From Roseibium aggregatum (GTDB lineage Bacteria > Pseudomonadota > Alphaproteobacteria > Rhizobiales > Stappiaceae), in contig NZ_JAEKJZ010000003.1 in the NCBI RefSeq assembly GCF_017309185.1, forward strand, positions 496,001 through 560,000: DNA of 64,000 bases, in the 5' to 3' direction. The position numbers and the translations under genes were made by a program. Shown here piece after piece: positions 16,961 through 27,594 of the stretch. Within the stretch, counting starts at the first letter, position 1, and every line of letters starts with the position of its first letter. The notes under the pieces are model-generated. The model had not been told where the DNA came from and ran no database searches. It was given only the letters and a program-made list of their open reading frames with translations.

Positions 16961-18265
16961 ATGCATGATCCCCGTTTCGGCAGCATGTTGGCGATCGCCA
17001 TTGTGCTGTTGCTGCCTCTGCTCGCGTCCCTTGCGGTTCAGCGACGATTTCGAGGTGACGACCCGATCGGTGCTTTCGTCAGCAACAAAGGGGGCAACGG
17101 CTTTTTGGCCACGGCGGCCGGGGCCATTTGTGGGAACATCGGGATCGGTACGTTTGTCGCCCTGTTCCTGTTTGCCTCGCAGAGCCCGGTGATCGGGTTT
17201 TCGATCGCCGCTTCTTATGCGCTCGGCCTGATACTCTGCGCGCTCATGGCGCCTCTGATCCGCCGGCGGGCTGCGGCAGTGGGGGCTATCGGCCTGATCG
17301 ACTTGATTGCGCGATCGCATGAAACCAGAGGGAATTGGCTTACGTGGCTTCCCATCGCGGTGGTCTTCATCCTGCGCTCCGCGGTTCAGCTAAGCGCTCT
17401 GGGCGTCATTGCTGCCAGTCTTTTTGCAGGGCAGACCGCTTTGGCAACGATTGTTTGCGCGGCTGTGCTGACGGGTTATCTGCTTGTGGGCGGCTACCGC
17501 GCGGCCGTGACGACGGACATTCTGCAATCAGCCATCATATTGGGTGCGGTTGCCGTGGCCGCGCTCGGGTTGCCTCAGCTTTCGGGGGCATCGGTCGACT
17601 TCCTTCAGATTGAGCCGTTTCAGCCGACAATCCTTATCGGGATCTGGCTGCTCCTTCCGTGGAGCGCCGTGCTGGCCGTTGACAATTGGCAGCGCGTTAC
17701 GGTGGCGAGTAGCGATAGGGTCGCGGTGGCCAGCTATCTGGGAGCGGCGGTGGTTTGCGGCGCTTGCTACGCAATGATTTCGCTGGCCGGATACTGGTCG
17801 GGCGGCGGCTCCGTTTTCGATACCTTTTCCGGATTGATGCCACCGGGTGCAGCTTGGTCGGCCACGGCCATGTTCACCGCCTGCATCATGTCGTCCATCG
17901 ATACATTCGTCATGCCGTTGACGGTGGCGCTGGGCGACCGAAGGCTTTCGGCACTGCGGTGGATTATCCTTTGCTTGATGGTGCTTGTGACAATGACCGC
18001 GCTCGCCTTCGGTGACGTGCTCTCAAATGTCATCGCGGCCTTCAATTCGCTAACAGTGTTCCTGCCGGCGGCCCTTGGTGCGCTCTATCTGAAGCGAAAG
18101 ACGCGCTGGGGCGCAGTTGCCTCCATGTGTTCGGGGCTCGTCGTGGCTCTCTGCTTGACGTTAGTTGATATCAACATTGCCGCCTTGCTGGGTTTTGTGG
18201 TTGCGACCGTGGTGTACGGGGCGAGCGTCGTTGTCGCCAATCGGAAGCAACAGGCAGGTTGCTAA
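16961..18265 (+). CDS. Sodium:solute symporter family protein
   Basis: The ATG at 16961, five bases after the regulator stop, gives 434 residues with about twelve hydrophobic helices. The order of segments and motifs such as G-A-I-C-G-N-I-G-I-G-T-F-V-A, L-V-G-G-Y-R-A-A-V-T-T-D and a C-terminal N-S-L-T-V-F-L-P-A-A-L-G-A-L-Y fits the SSS family (proline/pantothenate/solute symporters). It is shorter than the usual 480-550 residues. It is co-transcribed with the hydrolase-LuxR regulator, suggesting import of the signal or substrate that the regulator senses; the substrate is unknown. Confidence 0.75.
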   Translation: MHDPRFGSMLAIAIVLLLPLLASLAVQRRFRGDDPIGAFVSNKGGNGFLATAAGAICGNIGIGTFVALFLFASQSPVIGFSIAASYALGLILCALMAPLIRRRAAAVGAIGLIDLIARSHETRGNWLTWLPIAVVFILRSAVQLSALGVIAASLFAGQTALATIVCAAVLTGYLLVGGYRAAVTTDILQSAIILGAVAVAALGLPQLSGASVDFLQIEPFQPTILIGIWLLLPWSAVLAVDNWQRVTVASSDRVAVASYLGAAVVCGACYAMISLAGYWSGGGSVFDTFSGLMPPGAAWSATAMFTACIMSSIDTFVMPLTVALGDRRLSALRWIILCLMVLVTMTALAFGDVLSNVIAAFNSLTVFLPAALGALYLKRKTRWGAVASMCSGLVVALCLTLVDINIAALLGFVVATVVYGASVVVANRKQQAGC

Positions 18266-18274
18266 TTGGCGAGA

Positions 18275-18322
18275 TGAATAGCCCCTGGATTCATAGACGC
18301 CTTCTTCCCTGATTTTGAGGCA
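18275..18322 (+). repeat. 48-bp direct repeat, right copy
   Basis: Partner of 4954-5001 (42 of 48 identical, same orientation). It starts ten bases after the symporter stop, so the two copies bracket the complete gene block. Confidence 0.7.
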
Positions 18323-18394
18323 AGTCCATTACATTATTGGAGGTTTTGTGTGTCCAGGCGGCGTCCCGATCCCCTGTAGGCTCGCCGGGTCGGA

Positions 18395-19501
18395 TCATCG
18401 GATCACGGCTTCGTTCACGGTAAAGCGCTTCAACTTCGCGGGATCGGGTTCCACGCCAATCCCGGGTCTTTCCGTCGCCGTCACATAGGAGGGCGCGGAG
18501 TAGGTGACGTCCCGGTTGGCCAGGTCCTCTTCGTAGAATTTTTCAGTCGGGAAGACATCGGCCGGATAGGTCATGTTGGGCAGAGTTGCAAAAGCGATCG
18601 TCGCATTCTGGGCAACGGCCGATTCCAGCATGCTGCCCATCCAGTTGCCGACGCCCGCGGCCTTGCACATCTCGCGCACCCGCAGTGTGGGCGTGATCCC
18701 GCCCAGTCGGCCGAGTTTCAGGTTGATGATGTCACAGGCCTCCTGTTCGATCGCCTGCCGGGCGCGTTCCACGGAGGTGATCGTCTCGTCCAGGCAGATC
18801 GGCGTGGCGATCTTTCTGCGCAGCACCGCATGGTCGAGAATATCGTCATGCCTGAGCGGCTGTTCGATCATCGCCAAATCGTACCGGTCGAGAGCGCGAA
18901 ACATTTCAAGATCGTCGAGCGTAAAGGCGCTGTTGCAGTCGATATGCATCAACAGGTCAGGATAAGCGCTGCGGACGGCGGCGACCATGTCCACACCCCA
19001 GCCCGGCCTGAACTTGAGCTTCACTCTCGCCAGACCCTTCTCCACGGCCTTGCCGATTTTCGCGACCAACTGGTCGAGTGTCGGCTCCACCGAGATGTCT
19101 TCTCCGACCAGCACGTCCGGCCGGGCCCCGCCGAGCAGCCGCCACAGAGGCCTGTCCTGAGACCGGGCGAGAAGATCGTGAAACGCAAGGTCCAGCCCCG
19201 CCTTCGCAAACGTGTTCCCTTTCACGGACTTCAAAAGAGCCTGGAGGTCTTCCCCGGAGGTTAGGGTCTGTCCGGCAATTGCCGGTGCGAGTTTCTTTTG
19301 AAGGACAAGGAACGCGCCACCCGCCCATTCCTCGCAATAGTTGGGGCCACTGTGAGGGGCCGTCTCACCCCAGCCGGCGAGACCGCCGGACGTCATGCGC
19401 ACGAGAACGGATTCAATGGCGGTCTCGTCGCTTGCCGCGGTTCGCCACGGCTCGCGCAGCGGCATGGCCACATGAAACAGGTCAATTCGGTCTATCAGCA
19501 T
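18395..19501 (-). CDS. Enolase-superfamily racemase/OSBS-like (N-acylamino acid racemase type)
   Basis: From the ATG at 19501 (ribosome site GGGGAT) the product has 368 residues, the normal length of the family. The muconate-lactonizing subgroup residues are present: K-L-K at about 160-162, D in H-I-D-C-N (about 187), E in M-I-E-Q-P-L (about 212), D in C-L-D-E-T (about 236), K in N-L-K-L-G-R-L-G-G (about 261). The W-M-G-S-M-L-E-S motif is typical of o-succinylbenzoate synthase/N-succinylamino acid racemase. With no menaquinone genes nearby and a peptide transporter across the divergent promoter, amino-acid-derivative racemisation is more likely than menaquinone synthesis. Confidence 0.8.
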   Translation of the reverse strand: MLIDRIDLFHVAMPLREPWRTAASDETAIESVLVRMTSGGLAGWGETAPHSGPNYCEEWAGGAFLVLQKKLAPAIAGQTLTSGEDLQALLKSVKGNTFAKAGLDLAFHDLLARSQDRPLWRLLGGARPDVLVGEDISVEPTLDQLVAKIGKAVEKGLARVKLKFRPGWGVDMVAAVRSAYPDLLMHIDCNSAFTLDDLEMFRALDRYDLAMIEQPLRHDDILDHAVLRRKIATPICLDETITSVERARQAIEQEACDIINLKLGRLGGITPTLRVREMCKAAGVGNWMGSMLESAVAQNATIAFATLPNMTYPADVFPTEKFYEEDLANRDVTYSAPSYVTATERPGIGVEPDPAKLKRFTVNEAVIR

Positions 19502-19585
19502 CGGAAAATCCCCTGACCTGAACGCGGTCAATCAGACAGGTTATCCATGTTGGGACTTGACTTGACCATACTCGCGGTATCATTT

Positions 19586-19599
19586 TTTCATAAATGAAA
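19586..19599. promoter_or_regulatory. Dyad in the racemase/RpiR divergent promoter
   Basis: TTTCATAAATGAAA has 6-bp arms around AA, 17 bp upstream of the RpiR gene start. TGAAA/TTTCA half-sites recur at 20544-20562, upstream of the transporter operon, so both are candidate binding sites of the RpiR regulator. Confidence 0.5.
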
Positions 19600-19615
19600 C
19601 TTTTTGAGCCTTACC

Positions 19616-20488
19616 ATGCCGACTTTCCAGCAAGACCGACTCTTTTCCCAACGTATTCTTGACGCCTATAACGAGATGTCACGCGGCGAGCGTTACCTCG
19701 CGGACGTGCTGCTGGAAAATCCGCTTGCGATTCTCGACCAGACGGCCACGCAGCTTTCCGAACGCGCCGGCGTCTCCAAGGCGACCACGGCGCGGTTCTT
19801 CCGGTTGCTGGGATACCCCAGCTACAAGGCGGCCCAGGCTCAGGCACGGGTGGAGGGTATCAGTTCCGGCCAGTCCCAGTACGGCTCCCGCATGCAGACG
19901 TTCCGGAGCCACAAGCCGGACCTCAGCATTCATCTGCAAAGTGAAGTCCAGAACATGGTCCGCACGCTCGAGCAGCAAAGATCAGACCACCTCGACCAGG
20001 CGGTTCATATCCTCGCACGCGGCGAAAAGCTTTGGGTTGTGGGCTTTGCAGACAACTATCCGCTGGCCCATTTCGCCCGTGCGCAGCTCATTCGCGTCCG
20101 ACCGGATATCCGTCTCATTCCGCTTGGAAGCTTTTCGGTCGCGGAAGAATTTGCGTCGATTTCGGCTTCGGACGCGTTTCTGGCCTTCGGTGTCCTGAAG
20201 CGCATTCCGCAGTTCCGCAATGTCCTGAAATCGGCGATCGGGGCCGGCTCGAAAGTTGTCTATCTCACCGATCAGATGACCCGGACGGGAGACGACATCG
20301 CGACCGTGACCCTGCGGTGCAGGACCCGCAGCACGGGCCTGTTCGATACGGTTGTTCCGACCCTCAGCCTGATCAATTACCTCTGCTCGGCCCTGGCGAT
20401 CTATATCGGCGAAAGCGCCATGGAACGGCTGAACATGATCGACGAGATCCATGCCGAATGGGATGATTTGCTGTCCGATCACAACTGA
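19616..20488 (+). CDS. RpiR-family transcriptional regulator
   Basis: The ATG at 19616 gives 290 residues, standard for the family. The N-terminal HTH spans about 20-85 with L-S-E-R-A-G-V-S-K-A-T-T-A-R-F-F-R-L-L-G-Y. A SIS-type ligand-binding fold follows (G-E-K-L-W-V-V-G-F-A-D-N-Y to about residue 280). RpiR proteins sense phosphorylated sugars or related small molecules. Its place between the racemase and the peptide transporter, with TGAAA/TTTCA dyads in both flanking promoters, points to local control of both units. A TTG four codons upstream (19604) is a less likely start. Confidence 0.88.
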   Translation: MPTFQQDRLFSQRILDAYNEMSRGERYLADVLLENPLAILDQTATQLSERAGVSKATTARFFRLLGYPSYKAAQAQARVEGISSGQSQYGSRMQTFRSHKPDLSIHLQSEVQNMVRTLEQQRSDHLDQAVHILARGEKLWVVGFADNYPLAHFARAQLIRVRPDIRLIPLGSFSVAEEFASISASDAFLAFGVLKRIPQFRNVLKSAIGAGSKVVYLTDQMTRTGDDIATVTLRCRTRSTGLFDTVVPTLSLINYLCSALAIYIGESAMERLNMIDEIHAEWDDLLSDHN

Positions 20489-20543
20489 CCACTCCCCAAA
20501 AATGATGGCAATTTTCACTATTTCACCCAAAAAATCGTCAGAT

Positions 20544-20562
20544 ATGAAATAAGTTGTTTCAT
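20544..20562. promoter_or_regulatory. Dyad upstream of the peptide ABC operon, candidate RpiR site
   Basis: ATGAAATAAGTTGTTTCAT is a perfect 6-bp inverted repeat (ATGAAA/TTTCAT) around seven bases, about 130 bp upstream of the substrate-binding protein gene. It shares half-sites with 19586-19599. Confidence 0.5.
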
Positions 20563-20695
20563 TTTCGAAATTTTGTTGACGCCGCACCGGTTTGCGGAAA
20601 GCATTTCTCCGAGTTGAGCGGGCCCACAGCCTTCCGGGCGCGCCGCTGGCGGGGACAGAACAATTGCCCGCCCTAATCAAGACGGGGACACAACC

Positions 20696-22255
20696 ATGCG
20701 CAAACACACTTCGCGAATGCTTCAGGCCTTCCTGGGCGGCGTGGCCATGATCGGCCTGACCGCTTCGGCATCGGCCTCGGAAATTGTCTGGGCACGTTAC
20801 GGCGACAGCGACACGCTGGACCCGCATGCCAGCACGACCACGCTGTCCATGCAGTCATGGCGCCAGATTTACGATACCCTGCTGGCCTTTGACGAAAGCG
20901 GCATGCCCCGGCCCAACATGGCGAAAAGCGTCGAAGTCAGCGAAGACGGCATGACGGTCGTTTTCGTGCTTAACGAGGGGCTTACCTGCCACGACGGCAC
21001 GCCGTTCGATTCCGCCGATGTGAAATACACCTTCGACCGCGCGCTTTCGGAAGACAAACCGAGCATCACGAAATCGGCCTGGGGCCCGATCTCCGGTGTC
21101 AGCACACCGGACGCCACCACCATCGAAGTCACGTTCGAAAAACCTTTCGGCGCCTTCGTTCCCTTCATGGCGGACCCGTTCTCGTCGATGATCTGCGACA
21201 GCAACGAAGCTTTCGGGGACGAGTTCGGCTCGACCAAGGCCGTGGGCACAGGTCCGTGGAAACTGTCGGAATGGACCAAGGGCGACCGCATCGTTCTGGA
21301 GGCCAATGAAACCTACACCAACTACGGCCACCCGACGGAAAACAAGGGCCGTCCGTTCGCGGACAAGCTGATCATCCGCACCGTGCCAGAAGCGCAGACC
21401 CGTCTGGCAGGCCTGAAAACGGGCGAACTGGATATCATCGAACCGCCGCTGGAAGATGTCCCGAGCATCAAGGACGACCCGTCCATGACGCTTCATATCG
21501 CGGAAGCCACCGGTCAGGACGTTTTCTTCGAATTCACGATATCCAGGCCGCCGTTCAACGACGAACGGGTGCGCCGGGCCGTGGCCCATGCGGTCGATGT
21601 CGACATGGCGCTGGACATCGGTTTCGAGGGACTGGTGCAGCGCGAGAAGTGCCCGATCGCGGCCGGTGTTTTCGGCAATGACCAGGACTTCTGTGCGCAG
21701 CACCTGGCAGAATACGACCCTGAAAAGGCGAAAGCCCTTCTGGCGGAGGCCGGATACGGTCCGGACAACCCCATCGACGTGACCATGATGACCTGGACCG
21801 GCGGCGGCCGGGAGCGGATCCTGCAGATTTTCCAGAACCAGCTCTCCCAGGTCGGCATCAAGACCGAAATCGAAATCATGGATATCGGCACCCTCAACGC
21901 ACGGGTGAAGCAGGAAAACGAGAAAACCGAAGGCAAGGCCACCTTCGACATGATGGGCTGGTCCTGGTACGACCCGGACATTCTCTATCAGCTCTGGCAT
22001 TCACCGGGCGCCTATTCGGGATATAATTCGCCTGAACTTGACGCCATGCTCGAGGACATGCGCTCCACGGTCGACACGGAAGCAAGGCTGGAGATCGTGA
22101 AAAAGGTGAATGCCTATCTTCTGGAAAAGGCGATCCATGTGCCGCTCTACACGCCGGGCTGGATGTGGCTCTATGTAACCTCCGCCGATGTTGAGGGGTT
22201 CACGATCGGCGCCTTCGATCAGCCTCTGCTGATGGATGTGAAGGTCGCGGAATAA
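20696..22255 (+). CDS. Peptide ABC transporter, family 5 substrate-binding protein
   Basis: This 519-residue protein has a cleavable signal peptide ending T-A-S-A-S-A-S-E. The mature protein begins I-V-W-A-R-Y-G-D-S-D-T-L-D-P-H, the usual opening of DppA/OppA-type proteins. The family pattern C-H-D-G-T-P-F-D-S-A-D-V-K-Y-T-F appears near residue 100, followed by V-G-T-G-P-W-K-L. It would bind a peptide or peptide-like ligand in the periplasm for the permease pair encoded downstream. A strong hairpin after its stop probably makes this gene more highly expressed than the permeases. Confidence 0.9.
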   Translation: MRKHTSRMLQAFLGGVAMIGLTASASASEIVWARYGDSDTLDPHASTTTLSMQSWRQIYDTLLAFDESGMPRPNMAKSVEVSEDGMTVVFVLNEGLTCHDGTPFDSADVKYTFDRALSEDKPSITKSAWGPISGVSTPDATTIEVTFEKPFGAFVPFMADPFSSMICDSNEAFGDEFGSTKAVGTGPWKLSEWTKGDRIVLEANETYTNYGHPTENKGRPFADKLIIRTVPEAQTRLAGLKTGELDIIEPPLEDVPSIKDDPSMTLHIAEATGQDVFFEFTISRPPFNDERVRRAVAHAVDVDMALDIGFEGLVQREKCPIAAGVFGNDQDFCAQHLAEYDPEKAKALLAEAGYGPDNPIDVTMMTWTGGGRERILQIFQNQLSQVGIKTEIEIMDIGTLNARVKQENEKTEGKATFDMMGWSWYDPDILYQLWHSPGAYSGYNSPELDAMLEDMRSTVDTEARLEIVKKVNAYLLEKAIHVPLYTPGWMWLYVTSADVEGFTIGAFDQPLLMDVKVAE

Positions 22256-22266
22256 GACTTCCCCCG

Positions 22267-22297
22267 ACGGCGGCATTCCGAACCGGAGTGCCGCCGT
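22267..22297 (+). terminator. Intercistronic hairpin after the binding-protein gene
   Basis: ACGGCGGCA (22267-22275) pairs perfectly with TGCCGCCGT (22289-22297), with additional inner TCCG/CGGA pairing, and is followed by TTTCCCTG. The position between the binding protein and permease genes suggests partial termination or mRNA stabilisation. Confidence 0.6.
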
Positions 22298-22336
22298 TTC
22301 CCTGTTTTCCGGCAGCGACAATCGGCGGTCCGCTAG

Positions 22337-23260
22337 ATGTTTCGTTATCTGACGCACAGAATTGGCACGGCGCTCCTGACGGTCTGGATCACGACTATTG
22401 CCGTCGCGATGCTGATCCATATCGTTCCGGGCGATCCGGTGCAGATCATGTATGCCCAGTCACAGGGCACCACCCCCGAACAGCTCGAAGAGATCCGGAC
22501 CCGGCTCGGCCTCAACGAGCCGATCTGGGTGCAATACGGCATGTTCGTCTCGCGGATCGTCCAGGGAGACTTCGGCCAGACCATCAGGGGCAACCAGCCG
22601 GTTCTGGACCTTTTGATAGGCCGCTTGCCGAACACGCTCCTGCTCGCCAGCGTCAGTCTCGTCATCGCGGCGCTTGTCGGCGTGGTCTTCGGCTTCTTCG
22701 CCGCCTACAAGCGCGGCACTGCGGTGGACACCGGCCTGATGATCACCGCGTTGATCGGCGTCTCGATGCCCCATTTCTGGTTGGGCCTGATTCTGCTTTT
22801 CGTCTTCGCCGTGAACCTGGCCTGGCTTCCGGTTGCCGGCGAGGACTGGCGTTCCCTCGTGCTTCCCGCGATCACGCTCGGCGTTGCCAATGCCGGCATC
22901 ATCGCCCGTCTGACCCGCTCATCCATGATCGACATTCTCAATCAGGACTTCGTGCGCACGGCGCGGGCGAAGGGCCTTCACAAGGGCACCATTCTTTACC
23001 GCCACGTTCTGATGGCCGGGCTCATTCCGGTCGTCACCATGCTCGGCCTCCAGTTCACCTACATGCTGGGAGGAGCCATCGTCGTGGAGAACGTCTTTGC
23101 CTGGAACGGTATCGGCCGCCTGGCCATCCAGGCGATCTTCCAGCGCGACTATCCCCTGATCCAGGGGTTCATCCTGATTTTCGCCTGTCTCGTGGTGACC
23201 GTTTCCCTGATCATGGACCTCCTCTACGCGGTTCTCGATCCAAGAGTAAGGCTGAGCTGA
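22337..23260 (+). CDS. Peptide ABC transporter permease (DppB type)
   Basis: This 307-residue protein has six hydrophobic helices. It starts M-F-R-Y-L-T-H-R-I-G, the typical N-terminus of DppB/OppB permeases. The conserved P-G-D-P segment and the EAA loop (V-R-T-A-R-A-K-G-L-H-K-G-T-I-L-Y-R-H-V-L) are present. It pairs with the DppC-type subunit whose start overlaps its stop (TGATG). Confidence 0.9.
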   Translation: MFRYLTHRIGTALLTVWITTIAVAMLIHIVPGDPVQIMYAQSQGTTPEQLEEIRTRLGLNEPIWVQYGMFVSRIVQGDFGQTIRGNQPVLDLLIGRLPNTLLLASVSLVIAALVGVVFGFFAAYKRGTAVDTGLMITALIGVSMPHFWLGLILLFVFAVNLAWLPVAGEDWRSLVLPAITLGVANAGIIARLTRSSMIDILNQDFVRTARAKGLHKGTILYRHVLMAGLIPVVTMLGLQFTYMLGGAIVVENVFAWNGIGRLAIQAIFQRDYPLIQGFILIFACLVVTVSLIMDLLYAVLDPRVRLS

Positions 23261-24141
23261 TGTCCCTGCAAACCGCGTCGGTCACCGGCGGAACCTCTTC
23301 GGAAACGATGCTCAAACTCAAGCAGTTCATGTCGAACAGGGGCGCCGTGCTCGGGCTTGTGATCGTCATGACGCTGATTGTCGTCGCCCTGTTCGCGCCG
23401 ATGATCGCGCCTTACGATCCGCAGATGATGGGGGCCGGCAGGCGGCTGCAGCCGCCAAGCTTCGCCTATCCCTTCGGTACCGATGAATTCGGACGGGACC
23501 TTTATTCACGGGTGATCTACGGCTCGCGCCTGACGCTTCTGATCGCGGCGATCGCGGTCGGCATCGCGCTCGCGGTCGGACTGACGATCGGACTGATCGG
23601 CGGCTATGCCGGCGGCTGGACCGAACGCGTCGTCATGCGTCTCGTCGACGTGGTCTTTTCCTTCACCGAAACCCTGATCGCGCTTGCCGCCGTCGCCATT
23701 CTCGGGCCGTCGCTCAAAAACGCGATGATCGCCGTCGGCATCGCCACCATGCCGTTCTATGCGCGCATCTGCTATTCCACGGTGCTGGTGGAAAAGAACA
23801 AGCCCTATTTCGAGGCGACCGTTGCCGCGGGCGCCGGCCATGCCCGAATCCTGTTTCTGCATCTCCTGCCCAACATCCTGCCGACAATGGTCGTCGTCGC
23901 GACGCTTGGCGTATCGACCGCCATTCTGGCTGCCGCAGGCCTTAGCTTTCTCGGGCTCGGCGCGCAGCCGCCGTCGCCGGAATGGGGCTGGATGCTCTCC
24001 GCCGGCCGGGACTATTTTTCCCGGGCGCCCTGGATGATGATCGTCCCGGGCGTGGCGATCGCGATCACGGTACTGGGTTTCAACCTCCTGGGTGACGGTG
24101 TCCGCGAGATTCTCGATCCCCGCCAGACAAACAGGCGATGA
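23260..24141 (+). CDS. Peptide ABC transporter permease (DppC type)
   Basis: This 293-residue protein begins at an ATG overlapping the preceding stop. It has the OppC-type N-terminal cytoplasmic tail followed by one helix, then A-P-Y-D-P and F-G-T-D-E-F-G-R-D-L-Y-S-R, the hallmark of DppC permeases. The coupling motif is E-A-T-V-A-A-G-A-G-H-A-R-I-L-F-L-H-L-L-P-N. It forms the membrane channel with the DppB subunit. Confidence 0.9.
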   Translation: MSLQTASVTGGTSSETMLKLKQFMSNRGAVLGLVIVMTLIVVALFAPMIAPYDPQMMGAGRRLQPPSFAYPFGTDEFGRDLYSRVIYGSRLTLLIAAIAVGIALAVGLTIGLIGGYAGGWTERVVMRLVDVVFSFTETLIALAAVAILGPSLKNAMIAVGIATMPFYARICYSTVLVEKNKPYFEATVAAGAGHARILFLHLLPNILPTMVVVATLGVSTAILAAAGLSFLGLGAQPPSPEWGWMLSAGRDYFSRAPWMMIVPGVAIAITVLGFNLLGDGVREILDPRQTNRR

Positions 24142-24144
24142 CGC

Positions 24145-25835
<1,691 letters not shown>

Positions 25836-25839
<4 letters not shown>

Positions 25840-26777
25840 CTATCGGGATCGCGCTTTCAGGACCCAATGCGGGTCTCGGGATATTCAGGGCGCTGGCCGC
25901 CGTCGAAAAGATCGGCCGCGGCGCCGTCGGCGGCTTCGTCAGCTATGCGGCCCTGACCGAAGACGGCCGGCTGCTGCGGGCGCAGACGCAGGACGGCGGC
26001 ACGTCGACGCTCTTCGGCGGAGCGGAGCCGCCGGCTGAACTGGCGGCGGCCAAGCGCGCGGTGCTGATGTCCAGCGGCCCGAACCGGCCGGAGCCACTCG
26101 CCCAGTTCACTCCCGGCGAAGTGGGTGTCGCGCTGATCACCGGCCACCGGTTGCCGAACGTGAGCGCCGGTGGCGGGGTCGCCCCGAACGTCAGGCTTCT
26201 GGATGCCCTCAGGCAGGGCACGCCGGTACAGGATGCGGTCGCCTCGGTGCTGGAAGCCAACGGCAATGCGGATGCCGGCCTGATCGCCCTGACGTCTTCC
26301 GGCGAGATAGCGATGGGTGACACGGAGTTCGTCCGGATGCGCGAGGACCGGGGAAGCCTGCTTTTTTCCAGCGGCAACAACAGGCTCACCGGTGCGGTGA
26401 TCCACAATTCGATCTTTCCCGTGCGAGGCGTGACGGAACTGGTGGCCGGTGTCGCGCTCGACTGTTTCGAGGACCCGGACCGGAGCGATCACATGCTCCG
26501 GATCGACGAGACGGTCGCAATCGTCCCCTCCGACAGGGAGCGGGTGCATGTCGACGGCAACGGCAAGATTGTTTCGGTCGATGTTGCCCGCGGCCGGATC
26601 GAAGACGGATACCTGGAAGGTTCGATCTTTCTGTACCAATCCCCGGTTTTCAGGGATGGAGAGCTGATCGGCCACATCAGCGGCGAGGAACCCTACACGA
26701 TCGTGCGCGACTACCACGCGGTTTCGTTTTCCGGAAAGGGCAGCGCGCGGATTGCGCTCAAGGAAGTGATGTCCTGA
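25836..26777 (+). CDS. Conserved protein of unknown function (DUF1028/DUF6963-like)
   Basis: This 313-residue cytoplasmic protein starts M-T-I-G-I-A-L-S-G-P-N-A-G-L-G-I-F and is coupled (ATGA) to the fused ATPase gene. The N-terminus suggests a family found beside peptide or amino-acid transporters and sometimes annotated as an Ntn-hydrolase-like protein; I assign this from memory with low certainty. The context (racemase, peptide importer) suggests a role in processing the imported amide or peptide. No signal peptide. Confidence 0.6.
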
Positions 26778-26779
26778 GC

Positions 26780-26805
26780 GGCGGTTCCTCCCGGAACCGC
26801 CCTTT
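26780..26805 (+). terminator. Hairpin after the peptide transporter operon
   Basis: GGCGGTTCC (26780-26788) and GGAACCGCC (26793-26801) form a perfect 9-bp stem with a 4-nt loop, followed by CTTTCC. It lies three bases after the stop of the preceding gene and likely ends the operon, and may also serve the opposite strand. Confidence 0.75.
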
Positions 26806-26826
26806 CCTGAAAGCTCGAACCTGGCC

Positions 26827-27345
26827 CTATTCAGCCTCGTTGGAGACGAATTGCAGCCGCCGCCGGAGGGAACGGGCCTCGCGGCTTTGCCAGAGTTTCA
26901 GGAGCCGGTCACGCTTGGCCTCGTGTTCGGGTTTATCGAATGTCGCCTGTTGCAACCGCTGCAGCAGGCGCGAAGCGCGGATGCCTTCGTTGGCCGCGTA
27001 GTCGACCAATTCGGGAAACTGCTTGTAACGCTCCTCGCTCATGGTGCGGCCGTTGATGTCGATCACCTCGCCATTGACATTCGTCTTCGGCACGGCCTTG
27101 TGATGAAGGGCGACCACTTCCCAGTATTTGTTGAAGACAGGCGCGCCGGAACTGCCTTCGCGCGTGTCGCCGGTGTACCAGCAGAAGTGTTCGGTTTTCT
27201 TGCCCTCGCCCAGGCCGTGGTGGCTGGGAAGAAGATATGTCTTCCTTACACAGTTGAAGATCCTCGGTCTTACAAAGGTCGGAAGCCAGCGATCAGGAAA
27301 GAGAAGTGCGGCACATTGCTCGTCGGCTTTTACAGCCGAGACCAC
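26827..27345 (-). pseudogene. Truncated trypsin-like protease, C-terminal half only
   Basis: The open frame gives about 172 residues with the serine-nucleophile region of a trypsin-like protease: G-D-T-R-E-G-S-S-G-A-P-V-F-N, then W-E-V-V-A-L-H-H. The segment with the catalytic His and Asp is absent. A TGA closes the frame a few codons upstream of the GTG at 27345 and no continuation was found in other frames. The tail (A-A-N-E-G-I-R-A-S-R-L-L-Q-R-L) is typical of the conflict-associated trypsins. It looks like the remnant of a further protease gene at the end of the island. Confidence 0.7.
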
Positions 27346-27474
27346 GGAACGTATGACTTGGCGTTGCAGTCAGGGCTGTCGATCGACAGCCCTTTAAAGC
27401 TGCAGGTTGGTACCATGCCGCCCTGTCAGGCGAGAAACCTGCAAAATAGATAGCTGCAAAAACTTGAGAAAATT

Positions 27475-27594
27475 GGTAGCGGAGGACCGCTACCGTCAAT
27501 CCACACACCGACCGGAAATACGCTATAGCCTCCGATTGTTCTCGCGGCTGCTGGCAGCATAGTGGTGCATTCGACCGGACCGGTTTGGGGCCGT
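27475..27594 (+). repeat. 120-bp direct repeat, left copy
   Basis: It aligns without gaps to 43841-43960 in the same orientation; about 100 of 120 positions agree by hand. The first 28 bases and last 13 (GGTTTGGGGCCGT) are identical. It begins with a hairpin, GGTAGCGG-AGGA-CCGCTACC. Weaker similarity (AAGCGG-CAT, TGCGGGGAC) continues for about 80 bp. The copies bracket the protease island. Confidence 0.75.

Noticed and set aside
4954..18322. The 48-bp repeats as integrase attachment sites
   Set aside because: No tRNA gene or integrase is present in or next to the block, so att sites are not claimed; they are listed only as repeats.
22288..24141. Long plus-strand open frame of over 600 codons across both peptide permease genes
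   Set aside because: Its second part is the DppC-type permease in its true frame. The first part is an out-of-frame shadow of the DppB-type gene with a low-complexity, Arg/His/Pro-rich translation.
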